In this document: positions 22,601 through 31,869 of the stretch, one piece after another
Position numbering within the stretch: the stretch's first letter is position 1
Layout: the number at the start of each line of letters is the position of its first letter
Assembly (NCBI GenBank): GCA_013397795.1
Contig: VZTJ01001438.1
Span: forward strand, 1,302,911-1,366,910
Direction of reading: 5' to 3'
Source of the DNA: Orthonyx spaldingii
Taxonomy: Eukaryota > Chordata > Aves > Passeriformes > Orthonychidae
Length of the DNA stretch: 64,000 bases
Notes under the pieces: generated by a model
Seen by the model: the letters and a program-made list of their open reading frames with translations, nothing else
Told to the model about the DNA's origin: nothing
Databases searched by the model: none
Translations under genes and position numbers: made by a program

Positions 22601-24205
22601 TCTAATTCAAAATAATGAAACACAGAGAGTGTAAACTCCTTGCTTGTAACCCCACAGGAACTGCTGTGCTTTGATGTTTGGAGAAGGTGAAGAGAATTTC
22701 CATCACTGAGAAGGTTAGAAAGTCTGGATTAAAGTTGTAAACTCTTCAGAAAGATGTTTTGATTAAACATGTGCCTAGTTTCATTTGATCTTCAGAGATA
22801 TAAACTTCTGTTCTCTTTGCCAAGTAATTAAGAAGTGAGAAGTAAATTGATGTTCTAGCTGGCTGCGTGGCAGTCTGTTCTTTGTATGGTTTTTTCTTAA
22901 GCTCATTGTTTCCTGCATTCTGGAGGTGCCATGAAAAACAGGCCCCACGTAGTTGAGTAAAGACTCGCACAGTCCAAAAGAAATTATGTGCTACTGGAGT
23001 TTTATTCCTTCAATTGCTGTCTTCTGTGACTGTTACATGAATGTATAGAATCACAAAACTTTGAGTATTACATAAATAGTCTTTAATTAATCTTCTGTAT
23101 TGGATAACTTGGATGTTTGCTGGGCTGCCCTTGGGTGGCCTCTCAACAGAATTGACAAAGGTACAGTTCTTTCTTCCATTTTCAGGCTCCAAACTTCTTC
23201 TCTCTCTCCTCATTATGAACACAAGTCACTGGTGTCTCTGAGACCTGGGGGAATTTCTGCACATGGACAGGGATTTCTTACTGCACTTTTGCTATTTAAT
23301 CCAGACCTCATTTGTGGAAAAACCACTTGCAAGTTTCCTCTTCAGGGATTTTTAACTTGCTCTTTTTTTCCCTCTGTAATAAAATCCTGAAGATTTTAGT
23401 GTCTGTATCCATTGTGAATGTGCCTTTCCCTGGTTTACACTCAGTGATCCTACACGTGTTTCCATGGTGTCCCTGCCATGCCAGTCCCATGGCACAGCTG
23501 CTGGGGTTGGAATGTGAGCTCATAAAGGAGACCCTGTTTGCCAACCGAAACTTGGGTTTGATTTAATGACTTGAAAGGGAAAATTGGATTAATGAAGTGT
23601 TCAAAATTGGTCAAGTTTGAAAACAATGAGCATTTTGGCAGCCTAGTTAATACCTGTGGTGTGCCTCAGCCTGCAGCCTCTGGCAGTGGTGTCAGAGGAA
23701 CACTCTGCGAGGAGCTGGGAGGCAGTATTTGGGGAAGAACACAAGGATAAAGCAACTCCACAGTGACACTTCTCTCAAATGCTCTATCAGGCCCCAGTGT
23801 GTGCTGGTTTGGGAACATTTAATGTGTAAAATTAGTAAGGCAGGGCAGGGTTATTAATTTAGGGATGCCAGAGCCTGGGGGCAGGCTGTGAATTTGGGAC
23901 AGATGGCAGGGTCTGCAGTCGTGCCAGCAGTCTCTCAGAGCACCAGGGCCTGGCCACCTTCTGTGAGTCCTCATCTGGAAGATACTCCTGGCTTAACTAA
24001 GAGCACTATTAGTTAACCTCTGCTTAATCTTTGTTCTCTTATCTCTTTCCCTCAGGAATATAAACAGAAGCTTGCTCGGGTAACCCAAGTGCGCAAGGAG
24101 CTGAAATCCCACATCCAGAGCCTTCCAGACCTGTCACTGCTGCCCAATGTCACAGGAGGTCTGGCACCTCTGCCATCTGCTGGGGACCTGTTTTCAACAG
24201 ACTAG
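1516..24205 (+). CDS. RPRD1B: RPRD1B (CREPT), RNA polymerase II CTD-interacting regulator; seven coding exons
   Basis: Coding exons: 1516-1666, 3196-3325, 4406-4539, 10567-10679, 12461-12587, 14042-14217, 24056-24205. They sum to 981 nt, 326 aa plus TAG, the length of human RPRD1B, with consistent phase and GT-AG borders. The protein starts MSSFSESALEKKLSELSNSQ and ends GGLAPLPSAGDLFSTD. Residues 1 to about 135 form the CID domain, which grips the phosphorylated heptad repeats of RPB1. Residues from about 177 to 300 (DLIKALQDLENAAS, LLAEYNGRLAAELEDRRQLA, YTQNQKDVLTEKEKKLE) are the helical coiled-coil dimerisation region. In the known system it works with RPRD1A, RPRD2 and RPAP2 in CTD Ser5 dephosphorylation and promotes genes such as cyclin D1. 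It diverges from TTI1 and converges on TGM2. Nothing is broken; exon 2 abuts an N gap but is itself intact. Confidence 0.97.
1828..1853. repeat. CTG/TTG trinucleotide microsatellite in RPRD1B intron 1
   Basis: About four CTG units pass into four TTG units. The run is too short and interrupted to suggest instability. Confidence 0.8.
2205..2352 (+). mobile_element. CR1-type LINE 3' end fragment, plus orientation
   Basis: The order of words is typical of a truncated CR1 tail: a remnant of CCCTGGT...AGGTGTTCA, then GGCAGGGCTTGGAACGAG, GATCTTTAAGGTCCCTTCC, AACCCAAACCATTCTGGGAT and TTCTGTG. There is no coding capacity. It is diagnostic of a sauropsid genome, mainly birds. Confidence 0.85.
3118..3156. 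other. Assembly gap of 39 N inside a T-rich tract
   Basis: Bases 3118-3156 are N, with a pure T-run on the left and T's followed by a C/T-rich tract on the right. The gap lies 39 bp upstream of RPRD1B exon 2, in its polypyrimidine region. It is probably a homopolymer or low-complexity sequencing failure. Confidence 0.95.
3196..3325 (+). CDS. RPRD1B: RPRD1B coding exon 2 (codons 51-94)
   Basis: Acceptor TTTCTCAG precedes 3196 and donor GTATGT begins at 3326. It encodes AKSSRKLTFLYLANDVIQ followed by NSKRKGPEFTREFESVLVDA, the core CID helices. The human protein has Asn where this one has the second Ser of AKSSRK (from memory). Confidence 0.95.
3326..4405 (+). other. RPRD1B intron 2
   Basis: A 1.08-kb AT-rich intron between the donor at 3326 and the acceptor TTGAACAG ending at 4405. 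I see no gene, RNA or clear repeat beyond short T-runs. Confidence 0.8.
4406..4539 (+). CDS. RPRD1B: RPRD1B coding exon 3 (codons 94-138)
   Basis: It encodes EADEGCKKPLERLLNIWQER then SVYGSEFIQQLKLSMEDSNS and PQTK, ending in phase 1 before the donor GTACTT. This completes the CID domain. Confidence 0.95.
4540..10566 (+). other. RPRD1B intron 3 (6 kb)
   Basis: A long AT-rich intron. Apart from the CR1 fragment at 5340-5497 I see no gene, RNA or coding repeat. Open frames here are below 100 codons and resemble no family I know. Confidence 0.75.
5340..5497 (+). mobile_element. CR1-type LINE 3' end fragment, plus orientation
   Basis: It contains TTCCTGGAAGTGTTCAAG, CCAGGTTGGATGGGGCCCTG, GGTGGCCTTTAAGGTCCCTT and the terminal ATGATTCTATGA octamer repeat that marks CR1 3' ends. 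It is non-coding and truncated at the 5' end. Confidence 0.92.
10567..10679 (+). CDS. RPRD1B: RPRD1B coding exon 4 (codons 139-176), with a tandem acceptor
   Basis: It encodes (K)VAEEKKSLKRTFQQIQEEED then DDYPGSYSPQDPSAGPLL, the linker after the CID. Two AG acceptors lie six bases apart (ending at 10566 and 10572). Use of the second would drop two residues, Val-Ala, without shifting frame. The first matches human TKAAEEKK in length. The donor is GTATGT at 10680. Confidence 0.93.
10680..12460 (+). other. RPRD1B intron 4
   Basis: 1.8 kb, AT-rich. I see no gene or clear repeat. The acceptor TGTCTTGTAG ends at 12460. Confidence 0.75.
12461..12587 (+). CDS. RPRD1B: RPRD1B coding exon 5 (codons 177-219)
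   Basis: It encodes TEDLIKALQDLENAASGDAT then VRQKIASLPQEVQDVSLLEK and IT, ending in phase 1 before GTATGA. This begins the C-terminal helical region. Confidence 0.95.
12588..14041 (+). other. RPRD1B intron 5
   Basis: 1.45 kb, AT-rich, with the LTR-like fragment in its last third. The acceptor of exon 6 (TTTTGCACGCAG) has only a short pyrimidine run. A branch-point-like GCTAAC lies near 13971, with another AG at 13979-13980 between it and the exon. Confidence 0.75.
13620..13860 (-). mobile_element. Solo-LTR-like fragment of an endogenous retroelement, antisense to RPRD1B
   Basis: Read on the minus strand this stretch has LTR order: a TATAAATA box (plus-strand bases 13732-13739), then an AATAAA signal (13710-13715) followed by a GGCTTCTGCG-type motif, then a U5-like tail with CAGAAGTCCTGAGCTCCCGC. 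No gag, pol or env sequence is next to it, so it appears to be a solo LTR or remnant. Both ends are approximate. An 11-base word ATTTAGTGCAG occurs at 13841 and again at 13916, but it does not clearly flank the element as a target-site duplication. Confidence 0.6.
14042..14217 (+). CDS. RPRD1B: RPRD1B coding exon 6 (codons 219-277)
   Basis: It encodes DKEAAERLSKTVDEACLLLA then EYNGRLAAELEDRRQLARML and IEYTQNQKDVLTEKEKKLE, the coiled coil. Unlike its AT-rich flanks the exon is very GC-rich. The donor is GTGAGT at 14218. Confidence 0.96.
14218..24055 (+). other. RPRD1B intron 6 (9.8 kb)
   Basis: The longest intron in the window. It is mostly AT-rich, with a GC-richer island around 18.6-18.9 kb, a local direct repeat at 20.9 kb and T-runs near 20.76 and 20.97 kb. 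I found no nested gene or RNA; its open frames are short and without recognisable domains. The acceptor TTTCCCTCAG ends at 24055. Confidence 0.7.
20870..20957. repeat. Local imperfect direct repeats in RPRD1B intron 6
   Basis: GGAATATGGTTCTCAA occurs at 20872 and again at 20941. Between them are related AATATGGT words (near 20886, 20908 and 20922) separated by CTTCCTAA or TTTCCTAA. The spacing is irregular, so this looks like local slippage, not a true satellite. Confidence 0.65.
24056..24205 (+). CDS. RPRD1B: RPRD1B coding exon 7 (codons 278-326 and stop)
   Basis: It encodes EYKQKLARVTQVRKELKSHI then QSLPDLSLLPNVTGGLAPLP and SAGDLFSTD, then TAG at 24203-24205. It completes the coiled coil and the conserved C-terminal tail. 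Confidence 0.96.
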   Translation, partial: EYKQKLARVTQVRKELKSHIQSLPDLSLLPNVTGGLAPLPSAGDLFSTD

Positions 24206-25183
24206 AACAAACCCTGTGCCCCAGTTTTCATTATTACCAGCAGAAGTAAGAAGACTCTGGTGTTGGCTGGAAGTTCAGTCTTCCAAGATCTGCAGTAGGA
24301 AGGAATTTGCAGACCCTGCTTTGAACCTCTTGGCTGCTCATACTCACCCTCTCTGTGTACACTGGCTCACGTGAGGGGAGGAAGAGGAGTGAGTTTTGTG
24401 AGCTCTAAAGGGAGTGGGGTGGTCCGTTTAGGCAAACTTCTCTCATCTTTTCCCATACTCTCTTTAGTTGCTGTTTGCTCTTAGCACTTGTTACCCGCAC
24501 AAAGATCACGAATCATGTACACACATACCTGGGAAGCTTCCAGAGGAAGGTTGACCGTGCAGCATCTTCCCTGTGTACAAATATTGTGTTATTTCTCAAT
24601 AAGTCTCATCTGTTGGGTTGGAGCCCCATCTCTGGGAGCAGTGGAGCGGCTCGTGGGCCTCGTGGGGATGTGTGTGCATGTGAGTCCTGTGTCACAGCAG
24701 CCTCAGGGGAAGGCACCTGCTCAGCAATGCTACAGGGAAAGATTTTTCCTAAACCTGCAGTTCCTCATGCTGCTGTGGCCTGATGTGAAGGTAGTTCCCA
24801 TTTGGCATGGATGTAAATTGAAGTCACAGGCAATAAAAATAAGCAGCTTTTCTTTGTGAATTAGAGGTAGACTCATAAGTTACACTGTGCTGAGCAAAGC
24901 AGAACTGGATGTTACCTAAGTGGGAGTGGAAGTAAATTTCGTTCTAGCTACCTTAGATTTATACCACATTTTTCCTCTTCATTATATGAAATTAGATAGT
25001 GATGAAAGCTTTGATTTAACGACCTGAGAGGCTGGAATATGGTGTATGGCAGCTGCTGGTGTCCCTGTGGCAGGCGCTGTTAGATTTACTCTCAGGATGG
25101 TTACATTGAAAATACAATGATACAAACTCTCTCCTTAGCTTTAGTGAAGTTGTCTGATGCACAGAAGTTAAATGTGGTATAAA

Positions 25184-25194
25184 TATTTATTTAT
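25184..25194 (+). promoter_or_regulatory. AU-rich element in the RPRD1B 3'UTR
   Basis: TATTTATTTAT, two overlapping ATTTA pentamers of the nonamer class bound by ARE proteins. It lies between the proximal and distal poly(A) signals, so only long-3'UTR transcripts would carry it. Confidence 0.5.
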
Positions 25195-26507
25195 ATAGAA
25201 AATAGACCCATATATATGCATATATCCTGTATGCACATGTACCCTATCCATGCATGTAGATATTAGGAAGATGTACTTAATTTTGTGTCACAGACTGTGA
25301 GTTGATTTTTATAATCAGGAAAAGTGTAAAAAACAAAAAAGGTAAATTTAAAAAGCTCTTAATTCCATTATGTGCTGGCTAGTGTTTTAGCTGCCAGGGT
25401 GTAGTTACATTTCAGTTTGTGTGTTAGGTGTGACAAGCTGGACTCTGATCACTGAACCATTCCAATCTGGATACAATTCTGTTTAAATTTAGCACCTCTC
25501 ACTATAAAACAGGTTCTGTTTCTGGAGACACTTGATCTGGTAACACAGGTTTTGTAACACAGAGGCTGAAGTGAGCTGAGGTGCTCTCTCTGTGCCTCCC
25601 TGTGGTCTTGAGCTGGTGTCAAAGTCAGGAGAAGAAAACGCAGAAATGCAAAGCTTGTCCTGCTCCACATTAATTTATTTTGCAGGCTGTTCAGTAGCCC
25701 GATCAGCACTCAGTTACAGCAAACAACAACATAACATCTTTTGATCATTCAGTTGTTCAGAACTCACATCCTTTTCCTACTGACACTTCCTTTTGTCTTT
25801 TTTTAATGCTCCTTGCACCCTCACTGCCCAGCCAACAAATGTTTTGTTCTCTTTAGTTTACAGAAATTTTTCCAGTGGCAGAACTATCCGTTCCCTGAGT
25901 CATTTTGAACTGTGCAGTCTTTTATGGTCCAGACTTTAGATTAAGCACTGTACATTCTCTTTGCTTTTGCCAAAACTGAAAAACAAACAAACAAAAAAAA
26001 CCCCACCAAACTTCAAGAACCCAAACCAAAAGACTTTCCCATCTTGATTCAGCTCACAGAGTTACCCTGAGGCTGTTTAAACAAAGTTATTTTGAGCATT
26101 GATTGAATGTGTATCCATTATAGGACAAAAACTGTCAAAAACTGATGTAGACAAATGTGTTGGCATCTCACGTTTGTGTTTTAGGCAGATCTGTGAGAGA
26201 GTTGTCTGTTTTTTTATTTTTTAATTGAAATGTTTTGATTTTTTTTCTCGAATATATGTGTGTGTTTTATTTTGCTTAATTTAAATGAAGTCTTGTGGTT
26301 TTTAATTTTATTTGTTTTACTTTTTGGGCAAAGGGCATCTGGTGAACTGGGTGACGTTTTCTGAAGGTTAAACAGATTTCCCCACAGTGTGTCTTTTTTA
26401 ACAAAAGCTTAAATCTGTATACGAATTGACTTAGGAATTAATTTAGACATATAGGCTGCCATTTGACAGCAGTATATTCTGAAATGTCTCATAGATATCT
26501 ATTTTTG

Positions 26508-26513
26508 AATAAA
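26508..26513 (+). terminator. RPRD1B: Distal poly(A) signal of RPRD1B
   Basis: A canonical AATAAA with a T/G-rich downstream region; the best candidate for the RPRD1B transcript end, near 26530. A proximal AATAAA at 24832-24837 may give a shorter form. Confidence 0.6.
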
Positions 26514-28204
26514 GAGGGTGTCATTGAACAGTAGTGTTCTTATTTCTGTCCTCAATGCTCCGGCACCCTGTGGGTTTGGTTTGGCTTTTTACCCCTTTAA
26601 AGCCCAGGCAGTGACTTTGGGGAGATCCTTGTGTCAGTTTTCCATGCAGAGTGGAAATATGGGATTTCTGTAGGACGTGTCAGTTATTACTCTGAGAAAA
26701 ATACAAATAAAAGCCAAACCTGGAATGGGCCAAAGGTGCCTCCCCACATGAGCACCAGGAGCTGCTGTTCCAGCAGGGTCAGTGTGATCAAAGTCTCTCA
26801 GCTTTGGGGGTCTTCACATTGCCCTGGGAGTTAATTCTGGAGATTTTGGGGGGGCTTAGGGGTTCTTCAGTTACTCAATCTGCAACAGCCTCTGTGGGCA
26901 AACAGTGATTGTTTCATATGCCTTGGAGAGTATCTGCAAAGCGGATTATGTTTTATACTGATTTACAAATCTTCCCTTAAAGGGACTATATTTAGCACTG
27001 CTTTCACAAAGCCTTGCAGAGGTTGGGCAGTGTTGTGGGAGCAGGAGGGAGCTGGTGTGGTTCCTTCCAGTGAAAACCACCTTTGTGTGGTGTTGCGGGA
27101 GCTAAGGTGGGGTTTTCAAAGACATAAATGTGACAAGGTACTGGCTGTCCTTCCTTGCCTTTGCAAATCGGGTTTTTGTTGTTTTTTTAAGAGCTGGAAC
27201 AAACGCCTCCAAAAATATTTGACTTTTAGGTAGCTCTCTTTGCAGTTCAGTACCTCAGTGCACTGGTGTGCATTCCCTGCTTTTTAACCAAGGAATGGTG
27301 GCTTATGCATCTGTGCAAGGTGAGGAACTCACTCCTGACTGACAGGTCAGTCTGTGAGGCCCCAGGCTGTGGTGGTGATGATGAGGAAGGACTGGCAGAA
27401 CCTTGGAGTGGTGAAGGATTGGTCGTTATGCTGCCAACGTTTTGACCCAGGGCGGGCTGCTGTGCGCTTTTTCTGGTTACTTGGGCCAAGTTTTAATACG
27501 TTCCCTGGTCAGTTCCAAACTTTATGTATATTTATCTCTAGGATTAGATAGAAAAAGTACAAGCTGTCCCTAATGCTCTGAAAAATAAAAAGACCTGGTG
27601 AAACACTTGGATGAAATGTCACAGCAGACACGGTGCTGGTCTGTTGGAGGGAGGCTGGGACATGTATTCACCAATGATTTCACTGGTTTTAGGGATGTGC
27701 CACAGGCATCCTTTGCCTCTGTCTCACCTGCTGGAAGGCAACAGTAGGTAGGAAACGTGTTCTTTATTTTTATTTTCAGTAGTGGCTTCATATAAGGACA
27801 TTTAGGAAGGAGTTTAATAAAGGCTGAGGGCCTCAGAGGTCTCCACGTGTGCTGGAGCAGATGGAGTCACGGTCATGCTGGTCACGTACAGCTTTTGAGG
27901 CAAAACCCAGGAAACCCCAGGACCAGCCAGCGTGGGAGGGGGTTGGTTAAGGAAAATGAACACTTTGGATACAGAAATGTCCCCTGGGTGCCGAGCAGCC
28001 TGAGGGACCGGTGTTCTACAGCCCATCAAGGCTGGATTCTGGACAGGGGCTGCAAATCCACGTCCCAGTGTTTTCCCCTTGCGCAAGGATGTGATGGGTT
28101 GCAGCTTGACTGGTGCATGGTGGCCAAGCATTGCATTGCTACTGACAGCAAATCTATGTGACAACTAGTAGTAAATCATAAGCAGATTTAGGATCTTGTC
28201 ACTT

Positions 28205-28310
28205 CTTTCTGAGAAGAGGCAAATTTTATTTTGTCTTTCTGAGAAAAGACAAGTCTTGTTTCATCCTTCTGGAAAAAGACAAAGCTTGTCTTGTTCTGGG
28301 AAGGGACAAG
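28205..28310. repeat. 30-bp tandem repeat, about 3.6 copies
   Basis: Copies start at 28205, 28235 and 28265, with a shortened one at 28295. Each is built on CTTTCTGAGAAAAGACAAG followed by a T-rich tail. Because 30 is a multiple of three, the minus strand reads a repeated Ser/Phe-Gln-Lys-Asp-like peptide, which is probably accidental. Confidence 0.8.
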
Positions 28311-29007
28311 CAGCTGTTGGTCAGCATGTCCTGCTGACCAGTCCTTACTGGATTGTGTGTCAGCACAGCCTGCTGTGAGGGGTGGGACAGGGGCCTCACA
28401 GGGGATGGACAGGGGTGCTCCCCTGGGAAGCTGCAGCAGGGGTCCAGCAGGCACGGAGAGGCTGTTGGAGTTATCCATGGGATGTCTGTCTGGATGAGGC
28501 ATCTCTCCATAGCGTCTTCTGCACCTCCCGTGGCTGTGGAAGAGGGGATGGTTTCCCATGAAGTTGCAGCGGGACCTCCTGCTGCTGGGGTTTATTGTCT
28601 CTTTTGCTGTTTGATGGTGCCTCAGTTGTCTCGTTGAACCAAGGAGTGTGAAAATGTGTCCCATGTTTGTGGAGGAGGAGGGAGACCTTTGTAGAGGCAG
28701 TAGCATTTGGAAATCCCACAGATTTGTTCTTGTGAAAGCTCTGATTTATGGGAGTTTGTTCTAGTTTCGATCCATCAATGAAGGTAAGTTAAAGGTCATC
28801 AAGTCTAAAATGAGTTTGCAATCAGTTCTTGGCAACTCAGCATCTCCAGCGAGCTGAACTATATCTATAACCTCCCCTCCACGGGAATGCTCCCGCCTGG
28901 CTTTGGCACTCGGACTAGCACTGAATTACAAACCCTCCCACGCCATGGATGCTGGAAGTATTTAATTTATAATTTATTGCTTGCAAAGCAAGAGTGCCAA
29001 AGGGTCT

Positions 29008-29285
29008 GATGGATGCAGTCCAGGACTGTGCCAGTGACCCAGGATGGGCGCAGGGAGATGGATGCAGTGTGGAACCATGTCAGTGATCCGGGATGGACAC
29101 TGGGAGATGGATGCAGCGTGGAACCATGTCAGTGATCCGCGATGGACACTGGGAGATGGATGCAGTGTGGTACCATGTCAGTGACCCAGGATGAGTGCAG
29201 GGAGAGGGATGCAGTGTGGTACCATGTCAGTGATCCGGGATGGGTGCAGGGAGATGGATGCAGTGATCCGGGATGGGCACAGGGA
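29008..29285. repeat. 49-bp minisatellite, about 5.7 copies
   Basis: Units start at 29008, 29057, 29106, 29155, 29204 and 29253, each exactly 49 bp apart. They are built on GATGGATGCAGTGTGG, ACCATGTCAGTGATCC and GGGATGG. The last copy is shortened internally. The period is not a multiple of three, so this is non-coding. Inner copies are very similar and the first is most diverged. Confidence 0.93.
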
Positions 29286-31095
29286 AGCTGGCCCCAGCTC
29301 TGTGGATAATGGAAGACAAACCAGCCCTGAGAGCCAGCCTCTGCTGCTAAACCATAACTGCAGCGTCTGGAGTCTGTTCACTTGTCGGAGCAGCCTTGCT
29401 CTGCCGAGGCTCAGATGGATGGGAGTGACCTTCAGGAATAGCAGTGCTAATGTTTATTTTATCAGGACCCAGCTCTGAAGCAGTGGAGCCGCTGGTTATT
29501 TTTAACCGAGGCGCTGAGCAGCTGGAGGCCTGGCTCAGTAGAGCCCAGCAACAAATGCTCTAAAGTGGGGCCGTGCATCATTGCTGGGCTGAGGAATGTT
29601 CTGACAGGGAAGGCAGTGCTGGTTCCATTAACTCCTTCAGGATTCTTTGGGGCTCCCTGTGCTCTTGGCACTGGTGTCTGGGGTGTTGGCGTTGCCAGAG
29701 CTGGGTGCTGGCATGGCCCCCACCCCCTGCCTTGAATGCAGGAAGAGAGAACCCCCATCCCTCTCCCTCCTGGAGCTCTTGCCTTGTCTCCATGCCACAG
29801 GGTGGGCACTCTCTCTGCTTAAGGAGAGCTGCTTGTGCAACTCCTCATCCCTCCCTGTGCCAGGCCCCACCTCCCCACCTCTGTCCCTACTCTACCCCAT
29901 GGGGGTCCCAGCCTCCAGCTGCCTTTTTGGGTTGTGTTTGAGAAAAGCAGGACAGGGAGATGTGGTGGTTAAAGTTCCGAAAGGTAAGGGGAGATGGATC
30001 GTGTAGTTCTCCTGGGGTTTTTCTTGAAAGGCCTTATTGGCCAAACAATCTGCTGTTGCACAGGAGACCTGGGCTCCACTGTGTCCACTCCAGTTCCATG
30101 CTGGGAGCAGGAGCTGGGGCTGGAGCTGAGATGGGGGAAGCAGAGCCACAGTTTGGGGAGTTCTGGCCATGAACCCCAGCCCGGCTTGGGGAAGCAGCAG
30201 CTGTGTCTGGAGCACTGCACATGGAGATTTTATCTCATCCTGAAGATAAACACAAAGCAAAGCTGGAGAGCAGGCTGTCCTTGGTGGGAAACACTCCCAG
30301 CAGCCCATCCAGCCTGAGTCACAGCTGGGATGGGACACCACAATGTCAGAGTGACTGGGACCAGCCAGCATGAGCGGGGTCCTCCTGTCCCACAGACTGT
30401 CCCCCTGGGCTGGTGTGTCCCCTCTGCTGAGGCTGCAGCGACTGTGGGACCCTCAGTCAGACACCACCCGCTCTCCAATGGTTTTCATGTTTGTTTATAG
30501 GAGCAGGGAGGCTCCCACTCTGTTTGTGGGGATCATGTGGGAGGGCCATTCTAGCATGGAAAGTGTTTGTCTTCAGCAGAGCTTTGACCCCGATTCCAGG
30601 TGTGAGACAAATCCCCCCTCTCCTCTCGCATTGCATCCAGTCACCCCTTCACCTGCTCCAGCCTGGGTGTGCAAAACCTGTTGGTTTTACTACCTGTATG
30701 TGCTCCCTCTCCAGTTCTTTGTGCACAGTATGGAGCCATTCCTGATATGGTAGAAGTTCCTGGGAAGGTGTGGGATGTCTGTCTTGCGGGCTGTGCACAG
30801 CTTTACCCACAGCTGTGGGTGCTGCCATGGTACTGGGAGAGCCATGGGGTCACCCCTCTTCCTGGGTACAACCCCTAAGCTGTAGAGCACCCTAAGAACA
30901 CCAGGACAGGCTGACTCAGGGCAGAGAGGGTGGCCAACACATGGTGCCCGTGTGGCTGAAGTGCCAGCCATGGCAATGACCCCCCACCTGAGCGCTGGAC
31001 TGGGAGAACTCACCCCCCACCCACATGAATGCTGGGCAAGGAGTGACTGGGTCCTGCTGTGGGGAGAGGAAGTGCAAAAAGAGCCAGGTCTGGCT

Positions 31096-31721
31096 TTTAA
31101 AGTGAAAAATAGAGTTTTTATTCAGTGCTTGCGTAGTTGATTCCTGTCAAGGTAACATCCCATCCCTCCCTGCAGCATCTGCAGTGCCAGGACAGTTATC
31201 GAAGCCAATGCCCGGCTGTACCCAAGCAGGTTATTTGCAGTATGTATTTATAGATTTGTTTTATAGGTATATGATGCATAGCAGCTTTATGCTCACAGTA
31301 TAAAATCTCTCTCTATGGAGCTGCAGTCAGAGGATGGCGATGGCAGGGGCTGGAGGATTCCTTCTGCTGCTGCCTCTATGGAAATGGGCTCTGTGGGCCA
31401 GGGCTGCCAGCACGGCACAGAGGAGAGGGCTGGCATGGGGGCCCCCATGTGCCCAGTGCTGGGGGACAGGCATGACAGGGATGTTTCCACCCTGCAGGGT
31501 GAGAGAACAGCAGTGAAGTGACCCTGGGTAGCCCCCAGACCCCACCAGCCCCTTTGTCCTGTCCGTGCTCCCAGGGAAGAGCGAGGCATCACTGCTGCCG
31601 TGTCGGGGTCAGGCTGGGCTCTGGCAGTCACCCTTCTGCGACCATCCTGGGCTAAAGCGGGTGGGGGGCCAGCGAAGCAGGGTTTCTGCAGCTGGAGGGC
31701 CACGGTAGCTGCTCACAGGGG
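31096..31721 (-). other. TGM2: TGM2 3'UTR
   Basis: About 625 bp from the TAG (31724-31722) to the region just past the AATAAA at 31117-31122 on the minus strand. The distal part is AT-rich, the proximal part GC-rich. The end point is inferred. Confidence 0.65.
31117..31122 (-). terminator. TGM2: Poly(A) signal of TGM2
   Basis: The plus-strand TTTATT reads AATAAA on the TGM2 strand, within GAATAAAAACTCTATTTTTC. It is the first canonical signal about 600 bp after the stop, so cleavage is expected near 31095-31105. Confidence 0.65.
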
Positions 31722-31869
31722 CTAGGGTGCGATGATGACGTTGCGGTAGCCCTTCACCCCCGTCAGCTGGTCACTCTCAAAGTCCACCATCAGCTTCTGT
31801 AGCCCCGACAGCCGTGGCATCAGATCCATCCGGAATTTGGCCTCCCCCTGCGGCTCCAGCGGCTCCTCA
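31722..31869 (-). CDS. TGM2: TGM2 coding exon 13 (codons 638-686 and stop)
   Basis: It encodes EEPLEPQGEAKFRMDLMPRL then SGLQKLMVDFESDQLTGVKG and YRNVIIAP, then TAG. This is the end of beta-barrel 2. The human protein ends IIGPA. Confidence 0.95.

Larger units (their letters stand above)
24206..26530 (+). other. RPRD1B: Probable RPRD1B 3'UTR
   Basis: AT-rich non-coding sequence follows the stop, with a proximal AATAAA at 24832-24837 and a distal AATAAA at 26508-26513 followed within about 25 bases by a GT-rich stretch. The distal site would give a 3'UTR of about 2.3 kb. The end point is inferred from the signals only. Confidence 0.6.
26531..31095. other. Intergenic DNA between convergent RPRD1B and TGM2
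   Basis: About 4.6 kb between two tail-to-tail genes. It holds a 30-bp repeat (28205-28310), a 49-bp minisatellite (29008-29285) and, just before the latter, an AT-rich stretch with the palindrome CTTGCAAAGCAAG (28980-28992). Many open frames of 60-170 codons occur because stop codons are scarce in GC-rich sequence. None shows a recognisable domain or splice structure. Confidence 0.65.

Noticed and set aside
23045..23062. ATAGAATCACAAAACTTT as a CR1 3' end
   Set aside because: It lacks the neighbouring GGTTGGA and AAGGTCC words seen in the real CR1 copies.
28471..30478. Several overlapping open frames of 60-160 codons between RPRD1B and TGM2
   Set aside because: They overlap on both strands, show no domain or splice sites with coding continuity, and part of the region is a 49-bp minisatellite.
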